Source: Blastomyces gilchristii SLH14081 (lineage: Eukaryota; Ascomycota; Eurotiomycetes; Onygenales; Ajellomycetaceae). Taken from it: DNA of 10,776 nucleotides. Under the pieces are notes generated by a model. It worked only from the letters and a program-made list of their open reading frames with translations. It was not told where the DNA came from and did not search any database. This document shows positions 1-7,555 of the stretch, in pieces. The translations under genes and the position numbers were made by a program. Position 1 is the first letter of the stretch; every line of letters begins with the position of its first letter. The stretch is taken from assembly GCF_000003855.2 (NCBI RefSeq), contig NW_003101648.1:354300-365075 (forward strand), read 5' to 3'.

Positions 1-150
1 ACCAAGACCGTCAAGCAGACTGTTGAAATCACCACAAGCTGAGATGATGCGGGCTGCGTGGAGTGTGGGTTCGTGTTGGGATATGGCTTGTTTTGAAGAC
101 GCATAATACACTTTTAATTCATTTGAACGCAGATAGAAAGTACTGTTTGA
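1..150 (-). other. Flank of normal composition; possible edge of a host coding region
   Basis: Bases 1 to about 120 contain CpG, GG and CC at ordinary frequency and are plainly unlike the AT-rich DNA that follows; the change happens between about 120 and 170. On the minus strand a frame stays open from about 150 to base 1 (about 49 codons, using many C- or G-ending codons, with peptide pieces such as QAISQHEPTLHAARIIS) and would continue off the left edge. On the plus strand a 13-codon stretch (TKTVKQTVEITTS) ends in TGA at 41-43 and could equally be the 3' end of a gene. I cannot choose between these and recognise neither. It could also be unique intergenic DNA. What I see is the compositional border; the coding assignment is an inference. 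Confidence 0.3.
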
Positions 151-287
151 GACCTATTACATTGTTTTAATAAATATGATTTTTGAAGAGTTTTAAACTT
201 TTTTTATAATTTTTGTTGTATATTCATACTAAGAGAGAGTAGAGATAGAGTAGAATCTAATCACTATTATCAGATAGTAGATTATAA
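151..287. other. AT-rich tail between LINE ORF1 and the flank
   Basis: This short AT-rich stretch follows the end of the degraded LINE ORF1 frame on the minus strand and precedes the compositional border. I find no endonuclease or reverse transcriptase motif of a LINE ORF2 here, so the element is cut short on its 3' side. LINEs usually lose the 5' end, so a 3' loss suggests rearrangement or later deletion rather than an ordinary insertion. Confidence 0.4.
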
Positions 288-1452
288 CTATTTTAAAAAG
301 CAGGAATCTCAACTGCTTGTATTTCTATCTAGTTTATTATCAGAGTCATTTCTCAATTCTCTAATCTTAACAGAAGTTTGAGAATTCAAATTCTGTTTAC
401 ATTTAGCTGAAGAATTGAAGTTTGAAGATTTAGATAGTTGAGAGTTTCTTCTTTTTAAGCTTACAGTTACAGATTTACTGACTTGACTATTCTCTTCAGT
501 TCTAGATTGACTTTGAGCTTCATCTTTTCTTCAGTTCTCTTGAGTTCTTGAAGTAAATGTGCATTCTTTTGAGCTAGATACATGTTTTTCTTTATAATTA
601 TAGTATTTAAGCAGAGTATGTTGAGATATTTCATCTCTTTTTAAGCATGTTTCACATTTATACTCACTAGTTTTATAATCTCTAGCACAGAATACATATT
701 TTGAGTCTCTAAAATAAGAGATTGTAAAGTATTCATATCTTTGACAGTTTAAACACTGTGTTTGAGTTTTGAGATTCATTCTTAAGTCTTTGTATTCATG
801 AACTCTCATTTTCAAATCTGCTACTCTTACTTCAGAGATCTTTGATTATTCAAGTGTCTTTATACATACTAGAATAAAGGCATTTCTTCTGCTTTATCTG
901 AACTCAATTAAATTTAATTATACAGACTCTTTTCTCAGTTGAATAAAATTGTATTCTTCTAATTCATTTTTAAGAAGTAGCATTTCTTCTTCACAGTCAA
1001 AAATTTCAACTGAAATATTATGAAGAATGAATTTATCTCACTTTTCATCTCTCTCAGATAGAATTATTGTATTTAACAAAGATTCTATTACTGATTTTCA
1101 GAGATTATCATTCTGAATGAGAAATTTCACACTGAATTCAGATATTGTAGTCAGAATGATGAAATTTTCAAAGAAGAATAGCTCAATTGAAGCTATAACT
1201 GATTTTTGAACTTCAATATCAGTTATTCACTGAGAAAAGAACTGCTGATTAATTTCATTTCTGATTCTGAAAATGAGATTTGAGTTTAGCTTGTTTCTCT
1301 GTAAGATATTCTGATTTAAGACTTTGAGAATAAGTCTTCTATTTCTGAAGATTTGAAAGTTTTTCTCTTTTTACATTCTTTTCTCTACTTTTCTATGAAC
1401 AGAAGCATGAGCAGTATTCTTCTCAGTTTTCTCAGAATTTTGAGCAGATTTT

Positions 1453-1497
1453 GAGATAGCAGATTTAGAGATAGCAGATTTAGAGATAGCAGATTCA
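1453..1497 (-). repeat. 15-bp tandem repeat, three units, encoding SAISK-type pentapeptides
   Basis: Three contiguous 15-bp units (gagatagcagattta, twice exact, then one with a final substitution) sit in frame inside ORF1 and encode repeated Ser-Ala-Ile-Ser-Lys. The right-hand copy of the gene has only about two degenerate units (SAVSKPAISKY), so the array has changed in length between the copies. Confidence 0.85.
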
Positions 1498-1527
1498 GCT
1501 GTTTGAGCATATGTTTTCTTCTGATTT

Positions 1528-1565
1528 AAAGAAGAAGAAGAAGAAGTAGAAGAAGAAGAAGAGTA
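1528..1565 (-). repeat. GAA/TTC trinucleotide microsatellite encoding a serine run
   Basis: An almost pure GAA array on the plus strand reads as TCT/TCA-type serine codons in the minus-strand ORF1 frame, giving a run of about 11 serines with one Thr. The matching region of the right copy (about 10594-10632) is shorter and less pure. It marks a flexible linker between the N-terminal basic segment and the conserved Gag core. Confidence 0.8.
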
Positions 1566-1887
1566 AAATAAAGAGTCAGTGATTATACTAAGAATTTTCA
1601 ATGTTTTTTAAACTGTGTTTGAAATTCCAAGTTTGAACTTGATCATCTTCTGTAGTTGTCTAGTCTGAGTATGAAGAATTAACAGAACTTCTTCATTCAT
1701 CTCACTCAGATACTGCTTTTCAAGAATTTTGCTTACTTTTTTAAGTTTCTGTATTTCAAGAACTTGTTATTTCTCTATTTCTTCTTTCTTTCTTCTCTTC
1801 AGAATTTCAATCTCAGAAATAGTATTTGAGAAAGCATCTTTTTTCATATCAACTGAGTGTATTTTTGAACTCATTGTTCTCACTCAA

Positions 1888-2020
1888 TGAAAAGTTAATC
1901 AGACTGTTTCAGTTAAGAGATTTATTAAACTCTTTTAAATTGAAAAGTTGATCAGACTATTTCAATTAAGAGATTTCTAAGTCTATTTTCAATTGAAAGG
2001 TTGGTCAGACTGTTTCAAAA
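1888..2020 (-). repeat. 53-bp tandem repeat, about 2.5 units, upstream of ORF1 (left copy)
   Basis: Units begin at 1888, 1941 and 1994, exactly 53 bp apart. Each contains a conserved core of the form tgaaaagttgatcagactg followed by ttcaattaagagattt; the third unit diverges after its first 25 bases. The array lies immediately upstream of the ORF1 start at 1874. The core carries the palindrome TGATCA in the best-preserved units. In a LINE leader such an array could bind a host or element protein, but that is inference. The same array is present upstream of the right ORF1. Confidence 0.85.
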
Positions 2021-2595
2021 GAAGAATAAAAGACTTTTGTGTATAAAACACCTGATTTTTTTCACACTAGTTGAGTAACTAGATTAGATTTTTGAAGAGA
2101 ATCTAATAAACTAAAATTGATTTTTGAGATAAATCAATAAAATCTTTACAATCTCTTTCTTGAAGTACAGTGAGGAAAAGTATGATATTAATTGATAGTA
2201 AATCAGATGATATGACAGTTTTTGAGAAAAAAACTGATAAAAAATAAGTCAATTTTTTGCAGAGAAATTGATTAAAACTATTCAATTTTATTCTAAATTA
2301 TTCAATTCTTCTCACACAACAAGTGTGCCACTCAAATCAGTTAATAAAGAGTGTAAAAAAGAATTAAATATTAATGAAAGCTCTTCAGTCACTGAAAAAA
2401 TAATTCTTACTTAAAAGAATGTGAAAATATGACAGAAAATAACTCTGTTTTTAATTCTTTGTAAGAATATTGTGTAAAACCCAGAGAAAAACACCTTACT
2501 TTTTCAAGAGAAGTAAAAAACTAATTCTAAGATCTTTTTTTTACATTAACTGCTGCAGAAGAATGAGATAGAAACTGCTAAGATATGCACTACTG

Positions 2596-2650
2596 TATAT
2601 TCTCTATCAAGACTTTTTCTCTTCAGAGTCTTGATATTATAGAGAATATA
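2596..2650. other. Long hairpin in the LINE leader (left copy)
   Basis: A 19-base left stem (2596-2614) pairs with 2627-2650 apart from a short bulge, around a 12-base pyrimidine-rich loop (2615-2626). The stem is AT-rich but contains the mixed tract CAAGACT/AGTCTTG, so it is not a simple AT palindrome. The same hairpin is kept at 9513-9567 in the right copy. It could act as an RNA structure in the leader; no function is demonstrated. Confidence 0.6.
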
Positions 2651-2885
2651 AGTCTGTTTCTATATAATAATATAAATATTGTCAGTGGGATGTAGAGGAA
2701 CTGGTTATTTATATCTCAAAATAGAAGACTTTGTCAATGATTATATCAATATAGAGTTAATTCTCAAATTCAATAGAAACCTAGTGTTGCTGTTCTCAAT
2801 CCCTTGCAGAATCTATTGAATATTGAGGTATTAAAACTAGATTTAATATATCTCACTGTGCAGAGATCAAAGGCTCAGTCAGACC

Positions 2886-3097
2886 TTGAGATATACTGAT
2901 TTTGTAGTTGTTGACGTGTCGTTGTCCGCTGGTTATGTATCGAATACTGTTGCCGAGGTATCTTTTTGTATTTTTCTGCCGGGAATGGGCCAGATTGAGA
3001 GGGGCGGTACGAGGGTGAGACTTGGCGTTGATGTCTTGATACACCAAAGACAGACAGGGTTTTCGCGGAGGTTGCACTTCAGATGTGTCCGTTGGTG
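2886..3097 (-). repeat. GC-normal monomer at the 5' end of the left LINE copy
   Basis: This segment of about 210 bp has many CpG sites (for example around 2914-2960, 2980 and 3003-3025) although AT-rich DNA lies on both sides. Its reverse complement matches the tandem monomers at 8946-9250: shared blocks include a tract ending in gcagaaaaatacaaaaagatacc and another reading cagtat.cgatacataa. The outer end (about 3080-3097) matches the junction between the two right-hand monomers, so this copy keeps one monomer plus a stub of the previous one. Homology to the right arm continues through the compositional border near 2886, so monomer and LINE leader belong to one element. Open frames on both strands here (2853-3077 minus, 2886-3098 plus) are probably chance. 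Confidence 0.75.
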
Positions 3098-3109
3098 AAA
3101 GAATCTAAG

Positions 3110-4680
3110 AAAGAATTAGAACATGAGAAAGTGCAACATCAGATGAAATATATAATATAACTGTTTAAATGATAAGAGATGAATCTCATAGACATATTAC
3201 TGTGAATATCAAATGAAAATTATTGAATAATCACTGCTATTGACTACACTACTGACTGGCCAGTTGTAAAAGCAGTTTCAGAGATAACAGAGAAGATGAT
3301 GATGAAGTTTCTATATAATGAGATCTATATCAACTATAAAATGCTGTGTGAGATTCTAACTAATAACAGTGTGAACCTTGTAGAAGAAGCAGTAAGGTAT
3401 TTTATAAGTTAGTTACAGACAAGATATTGTAGAATAACATTATATCATCTATAGATAAATGAGAAGATGAAACACTTGAATAAAATCCTGAATAATATGC
3501 TAATAAAATATCTAGTGAGTAAGTCTATGAGACTATAGAATGAATATCTCAGACAGATGCTATTAGTCATGCAGATTCAGCAGCATGCAATCTTCAAGTA
3601 TTTATCATTCTACCTGTTGTATGAATTGCATCCACGCATCTCAGAGAATGCTTTGAAAAAGATGAGAGAGAGAACAGCAGTTGCAGATATAATAGTCACA
3701 GACACAGCAGTTGCAGATGCAGAATCAAGATTGAAAGAGATCAGTCACACACATGCAAAAGTTAATAAGTTACTTCTGAATTAAGCAATTCAATTAAAAA
3801 GAATACAAGACTCACTAGTTAAGAAATTAAGTTTTAAGATGAGAATATGAGTTCTTATATACAATAAGAGTTCTGAGAAGTTTTAATCAAGATAATTTAA
3901 GCTTTATAAAATACTCAAATCACATTCTCTGAAAATATATATATTGAAAGAATCAGAGAGACAGATCTTATATAACTTAATAAATAATTCACATCTTGTG
4001 AAGATGACAATGTAAGATCTGAGTGAATTATAATTATCTACAGCACTATCATCAGTGTTGAAAAAGAAGAGACTTATAATTGAAAAGTCTTACAAAGTAA
4101 GAGAAATTATAGATGCTTATGAATCAGATGATCTCACTTATTTTAGTCTTTTCATAATTATAAGAAAAGAATGAAAAGTAATGAAGAAATCAGATGAATA
4201 TCACACTTGAATAAATAATGAGACTGTAGCTGATTATATGATAATATATCACACACAGCAGATGTAACACAGTAAAGAGCATTCTCAAAGCAGCAGACTT
4301 GCATGTGAGTCAGATTACAGAAGAAGAAGAAATTCAGAGTTGAATTTGACTGTTTACATCAGTTCAATTGCAGAGATAATAGAGAATGAAGTATCTGAAA
4401 CATCTGCAGATGTGTGAGATTAAGTCATCTCAATCTCTGAGAACACTCAGAGATCAGATGAGATTAGTTTTAATAAGCTATTTACTGTAGTAGTCTGAGC
4501 AGGTGTAGAGAGATAGTATAATACATGAAGCAGAATTATAAGATGAAAGCTGTCAAATCTAGTCACTGAATGCTGTATTATATGAAGATTGTATAAGAGT
4601 AGTGACTAGCAGATAAAGAAAAAAACATAAGAAAACAGAAGAGATAATGAATTGATTATCAACTATAAGAATCAGCTGTA
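3110..4680 (+). pseudogene. RIP-degraded Ty3/gypsy integrase and C-terminal tail, 5' part missing
   Basis: A single plus-strand frame can be read with stops at expected Trp and Gln codons. It opens with a poor zinc-binding-like remnant (about 3120-3145), then a retroviral-type integrase core: AIDYTTDWPVVKAV (first Asp at 3242-3244), ILTNNS (second catalytic position, 3362-3364) and the YH..TNGKVE-type motif with the third position at 3470-3472. The last two are 36 codons apart, exact D35E spacing. The second Asp is Asn and the Glu is Lys, both G-to-A changes, so the enzyme would be dead even without stops. Downstream come FYLLYELHPRI (about 3617), a coiled-coil-like arginine/glutamate stretch, the C-terminal integrase domain (YKILKSHSLKIYILKE, about 3900-3950) and a hydrophilic tail with no chromodomain. 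Protease, reverse transcriptase and RNase H are absent; the frame begins against the GC-normal monomer near 3097. The exact end of the tail is uncertain. Confidence 0.85.
3674..3717 (+). repeat. In-frame duplication encoding TAVAD twice
   Basis: The block acagcagttgcagat occurs twice, near 3675 and 3703, inside the gypsy integrase frame and encodes Thr-Ala-Val-Ala-Asp each time. It lies in the helical stretch between integrase core and C-terminal domain. It may be a short duplication in the parent element. Confidence 0.6.
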
Positions 4681-5491
4681 AAAAGACAAATGTTATCATA
4701 TCTATCTCATTCATTTTCATATGTCATATATTTAATCTATTTTCAATGTCATATCATCTGAAAAACATCAAAAACAAAGAAAATCTCAAAACTCAAGATC
4801 TGTAAGAGATTTAAGAGTCATAAGCTGCTCTTATAATAATACTATATATATCTTCAATTTCTCTACTGCTCTGTGTACAATATTAATATTATTTATCACA
4901 AGATTGACTGAAATGTCAATATAGAAATGTGTACATGTGTATATAGAAAAATTGAAGAAGAGCACAGAATCTGCAGAATTAGAAGTCAGAGCAGAGAGAA
5001 TAAAGACAGAAGAAACAGAAGAAGAAGAGAGTGCAGAACTAAATAAATAATAGTAAGAGTCATTCAGAGCTGAACACTTATAACTCAAAGTGTGTATAAT
5101 CTTACTCACAGAGAAGATCTTGAGAGAGAAAATAATAAGAGAAGTTTGAGAGTGAGAGAGAATAGTCTCAGCAGTGTTATCATCTTTGAAAATTAAAATA
5201 ATCTCTGACACTGAAGTAACTAAGAATCATTATTAGCATATAAAACTGTAAAAATAGAGATAATAATTACTGAATAAACATCTGCTGATCTTAGAATTGT
5301 ACATTCAATTACAACACATACAAGACTTCTCAGAAAGAGAGAGAGAGATATGAGAGAGTATAGAAAAGAAGAATCCAACATGCAAATAGCTTATTTTTAT
5401 AATGATATTTTAGATAAGATATACAAGTCTCTGTAAGAATAAGTACTCGCAGGCGATTATTCAGGTGTTTACAGCTTGATGTGATATGTAC
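4681..5491. other. Unassigned AT-rich DNA downstream of the plus-strand gypsy frame
   Basis: I find no recognisable protein motif here. The longest open stretch is 126 codons on the minus strand (4831-5211); it is rich in Ser, Ile and Leu, shows no family signature and sits opposite a purine-rich plus strand, so it may be a by-product of composition. On the plus strand about 4940-5050 reads as an acidic Glu-rich peptide (KTEETEEEESAELNK) before stops. A purine run (5331-5350) followed by gaatccaacatg could be a polypurine tract of an LTR element. A tiny unmutated patch with two CpG sites lies at 5445-5460. Confidence 0.45.
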
Positions 5492-5638
5492 TGTTAACTA
5501 CTAGAAGTATTCACAGTAGAAAGATAAAATGTAAAAGTCAAATATAATATAGTATTCAAGCTGAGTTATAAATAGTAGTTATGAACTTCAGTCTATATAG
5601 TTGTGTGTAGTCAAGAGCTGCTAACTCTATTAATTACA
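5492..5638 (+). repeat. Tentative solo-LTR-like segment, about 147 bp
   Basis: The segment starts with TGTTAAC and ends with AATTACA, thus TG...CA as in LTRs. It contains a TATA-box-like tataaatag (about 5565-5573) some 70 bp before the 3' end and lies downstream of the plus-strand gypsy polyprotein remnant, where a 3' LTR would be expected. I see no target-site duplication, no convincing primer-binding site and no second copy in the window. It may equally be chance in AT-rich DNA. Confidence 0.25.
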
Positions 5639-5704
5639 TGAGAGATAGAAATAGAGATAAAGAATTCATAAGAAGTAGAATTTCTTACATACTTCTTTCT
5701 CTCT

Positions 5705-5726
5705 AAGGCTTTGTCTGTGAAGCCTT
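5705..5726. other. Small perfect hairpin
   Basis: AAGGCTT (5705-5711) and AAGCCTT (5720-5726) form a perfect 7-bp stem with an 8-base loop. It is notable only because GG and CC are otherwise rare in this region, so both arms have kept dinucleotides that are lost elsewhere. No function is assigned. Confidence 0.4.
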
Positions 5727-5903
5727 TCACTGAGTGATTTCATAGAATCAGACTTAGCACTGCAGTGATACTCACTAAAAACTCTTCATATCTATAAAAA
5801 TCTCAGTGAGGAAAAATTTCTTATTATTATAAAGAGAAAAGAGTCTGTCACTCAGTTTCTTATTTCATAAGATTCTTTATAATCTATAGATCTTTCTCTG
5901 ACT

Positions 5904-6100
5904 ATTATACTGATTCATCTCATATCTTTTATACAGAAGAATTTCAGTTGACTCTTAATTATTTCTGTGAGATTCTTATATAATTATTACACAGATTCAT
6001 TTCACATCTTTCAATCTGAAGAGTTTCAGTTAATCTTCAATCATTTTTTCATGAGATTCTTATGTAGTTATTACACAGATTCATTCTGCAGATGAATCAC
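5904..6100. repeat. 82-84 bp tandem repeat, about 2.3 units
   Basis: The marker gattcat recurs at 5912, 5994 and 6078, and the first two units align along their length (tttcagttgactcttaat against tttcagttaatcttcaat, then tgagattcttat in both). The third unit fades after about 25 bases, although atgagattattcttatt near 6105 may be a further trace. The repeat belongs to no element I can name; it could be a tandem array in an LTR or leader of one of the gypsy elements. Confidence 0.7.
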
Positions 6101-6371
6101 TTTCTATGAGATTATTCTTATTAAAGAGAAGTATTTGTGAGTTAATCTTTCACTCATTCTTATAAATCATTATTCTTTAACACTGTAGAGTTGTAAGAAA
6201 TTTTTCATTCTTTCATCAACTCTGTAGAATTGTAGAATTAAGATATTCACAGTTTGTAATCACTCTTTATACTTATATAGAAAGATTCAGATCTGTAATT
6301 CATAATTACTCTTTATTTACTAGAGTGATCTGACTATTTCACAGAATTATTCATAGTATAAATAAATCTCT
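6101..6371. other. Unassigned AT-rich DNA
   Basis: This stretch has no protein motif or RNA gene that I can recognise. It includes an imperfect local duplication around 6180-6240 (actgtagagttgtaagaa and actctgtagaattgtagaa). It is compositionally identical to its neighbours. Confidence 0.4.
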
Positions 6372-6995
6372 CTAGAGTAGTATAAATATCTCAGATCTAT
6401 TCATAGAATCTCATCTTCTTTTCTCTTTTTCTGTAACAGCTTTTATTTCTATAAACTGTGAGTATCTTCATTCATTTATAAAGTGTTTTTATTCAGATAA
6501 TAGAGAGAGAGTATTTCTAACAATATTTATATATTAATTCAAGAACTTGTCAAGAATTAAAATTTTTTTAATTTCAATATCTTTGTGAATAATGTCTGAC
6601 TACTACTGAGCTTCTTATAAGTATTTTCATAACTTCTCTGATCACTTTTTACTGGCTGATGAAGTAGAGATATTATTATCTGTAACAGTGTCTTTATCTC
6701 TCTCAGTCTTATTACTGTATCTGATCTTCAGATTAGCAGTTAATTTCATATCTCTCTTAGATTAGCTTCTGACTCTCAGCAGTGCAGTTCTACTCTTTGC
6801 TATAAATCTCTCTGTAAGTAATTTTTTACAGACTCTAGCTAATAGTTTCTACAAAGCTCTCAGTGCTGTCAGTACTCTCTGCAGCTCTGCAGATCTATAA
6901 TTACTTCTTTTCTACTTATACAATCTCTGATCAGATATATGTAAATATATCTAGATTCTCTATTAACAGTTTTTACACTGCAGTACATTTCTGCA
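6372..6995 (-). pseudogene. RIP-degraded frame of a cysteine- and arginine-rich protein, probably transposon-encoded
   Basis: One minus-strand frame of about 208 codons holds together with roughly 15 stops, nearly all of them possible Trp or Gln positions. It begins with a small cysteine cluster (CRNVLQCKNC), continues through SDQRLYK and KRSNYRSAELQRVLTALRAL into a long basic helical stretch (KLLARVCKKLLTERFIAKSR), and then a charged, Ser/Thr-rich tail (NKTERDKDTVTDNNISTSSA) and a second helical part (SDIIHKDIEIKKILILDKF). The order cysteine cluster, then basic coiled coil, resembles small zinc-cluster-plus-coiled-coil proteins seen in fungal retroelement contexts, from my general knowledge. 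The assignment is an inference; reading-frame coherence is the main evidence. It lies 3' of the chromovirus frame on the same strand but its link to that element is unclear. Confidence 0.4.
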
Positions 6996-7555
6996 ATCTC
7001 ATTGTTAATAAGAGATGAGTTTTTAGATACCTGTAAAATTCAGATAATTAAGACAATGTGAATACTATAAATTTATAACAGAAGTTGATTTGAATAGATA
7101 AGTCTTCTCTTTATATCTCAATTGTTTTCAGACTGAATACTTCAGTATAACTGAGAAAACAGACATAGCTTTGTAAGAGATATTTAATTATACATGCAGA
7201 TGATTAGCTTTTAAGACTCTGCTATAACTGTATATACTCTGATATTCAGCTCTCTTGAAGTCTGTGCATTTTTAATAGTTTTTATACTAAATGTAATAAT
7301 TATCTGTATCATAGATATGATACTCTCTGCTTCTTTAAAGAGAAAAATTAATAGTCACAGAGAAGTTGAGTATCACAGATATTAAAAATATAAGTATGAG
7401 TTTTCTTTATTTTTTCTTTATTAATCTCTAAATTATGTTTATAGTTCTGTTTTTATTTTTCTTTATTTTTCAGCTTTTAATGAGAATATGATTTCTTCTT
7501 CTCTTTATATACACTGTGAACTGTTCATCTCAGTAGAAACTCATCATCTTATAGA
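6996..7555. other. Unassigned AT-rich DNA beyond the chromovirus frame, with a weak LTR candidate
   Basis: No coding motif is visible. On the minus strand a segment from about 7377 to 7172 begins TGTGATACTC and ends TCTTACA (TG...CA, about 206 bp) and includes a TATA-like gtatatac; its position just 3' of the chromovirus frame would fit a 3' LTR. There is no target-site duplication and no second copy here. A partial inverted repeat (gatactctctgcttct near 7318 against agaagttgagtatc near 7361) lies inside it. Confidence 0.3.

Larger units (their letters stand above)
288..1874 (-). pseudogene. RIP-degraded ORF1/Gag of a Tad1-like non-LTR retrotransposon, left copy
   Basis: One frame runs from ATG at 1874 to TAG at 288-290, about 528 codons, broken by about 11 internal stops (TAA or TGA) at positions expected to be Gln or Trp. 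In order it shows a lysine/glutamate-rich N-terminus (MSSKIHSVDMKKDAFS), a serine tract and SAISK repeats (about residues 100-150), a conserved middle region of fungal LINE Gag type (VKFLIQNDN...NISVEIFDCEEEMLLL, about residues 240-310), and a C-terminal cluster of CCHC zinc knuckles (about residues 373-430: CLNCQ, FCARDYKTSEYKC, CETC, SSSKEC). In LINEs ORF1 binds the element RNA and packages it with the ORF2 protein. Several zinc ligands are lost: the His and last Cys of the first knuckle are Tyr, and the Cys pair before KEKHVSSSKEC is Tyr/Tyr. All these changes are single transitions. The frame uses the same ATG as the right copy. Family assignment rests on overall pattern match; the exact LINE clade is less sure. 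Confidence 0.85.
1875..2885 (-). other. LINE 5' leader (left copy)
   Basis: About 1 kb of AT-rich DNA between the GC-normal monomer and the ORF1 start. It matches the reverse complement of 9284-10283 almost base for base where I compared them (for example 2700-2880 against 9300-9480), and nearly all differences are C/T or A/G transitions. It holds the 53-bp array and the hairpin described separately. A minus-strand frame of 60 codons at 2103-2285 shows no recognisable domain and I do not count it as a gene. Confidence 0.65.
1368..3097 (-). repeat. Left arm of a large inverted repeat
   Basis: Covers monomer, leader and ORF1 start of the LINE. Its reverse complement matches 9092-10776. The homology ends on the inner side near 3096, where the monomer meets the gypsy integrase, and presumably continues outward to about 150 on this side, with the matching part of the right arm outside the window. 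Confidence 0.9.

Noticed and set aside
1453..2020. CRISPR array
   Set aside because: The repeats are contiguous coding or leader tandem repeats without unique spacers, in a eukaryotic transposon context.
2042..2048. TATAAAA as a promoter of the left LINE
   Set aside because: It is on the plus strand while the element is transcribed from the minus strand, and such strings are frequent in DNA this AT-rich.
2103..2285. 60-codon frame in the LINE leader as an upstream ORF
   Set aside because: No motif is visible, it is composition-driven, and I could not show that it is kept in the right copy.
2853..3098. Overlapping open frames in the left GC-normal monomer
   Set aside because: Frames are open on both strands, as is common in short GC-normal DNA. 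The related right-hand monomers differ by insertions that would shift the frame.
4831..5211. 126-codon minus-strand frame as a gene
   Set aside because: It has no recognisable motif, is rich in Ser, Ile and Leu as expected opposite purine-rich DNA, and lies among degraded transposons.
7172..7377. Chromovirus 3' LTR
   Set aside because: TG...CA ends and location fit, but there is no partner copy, target-site duplication or clear polypurine tract, so I kept it only as a note in the unassigned stretch.
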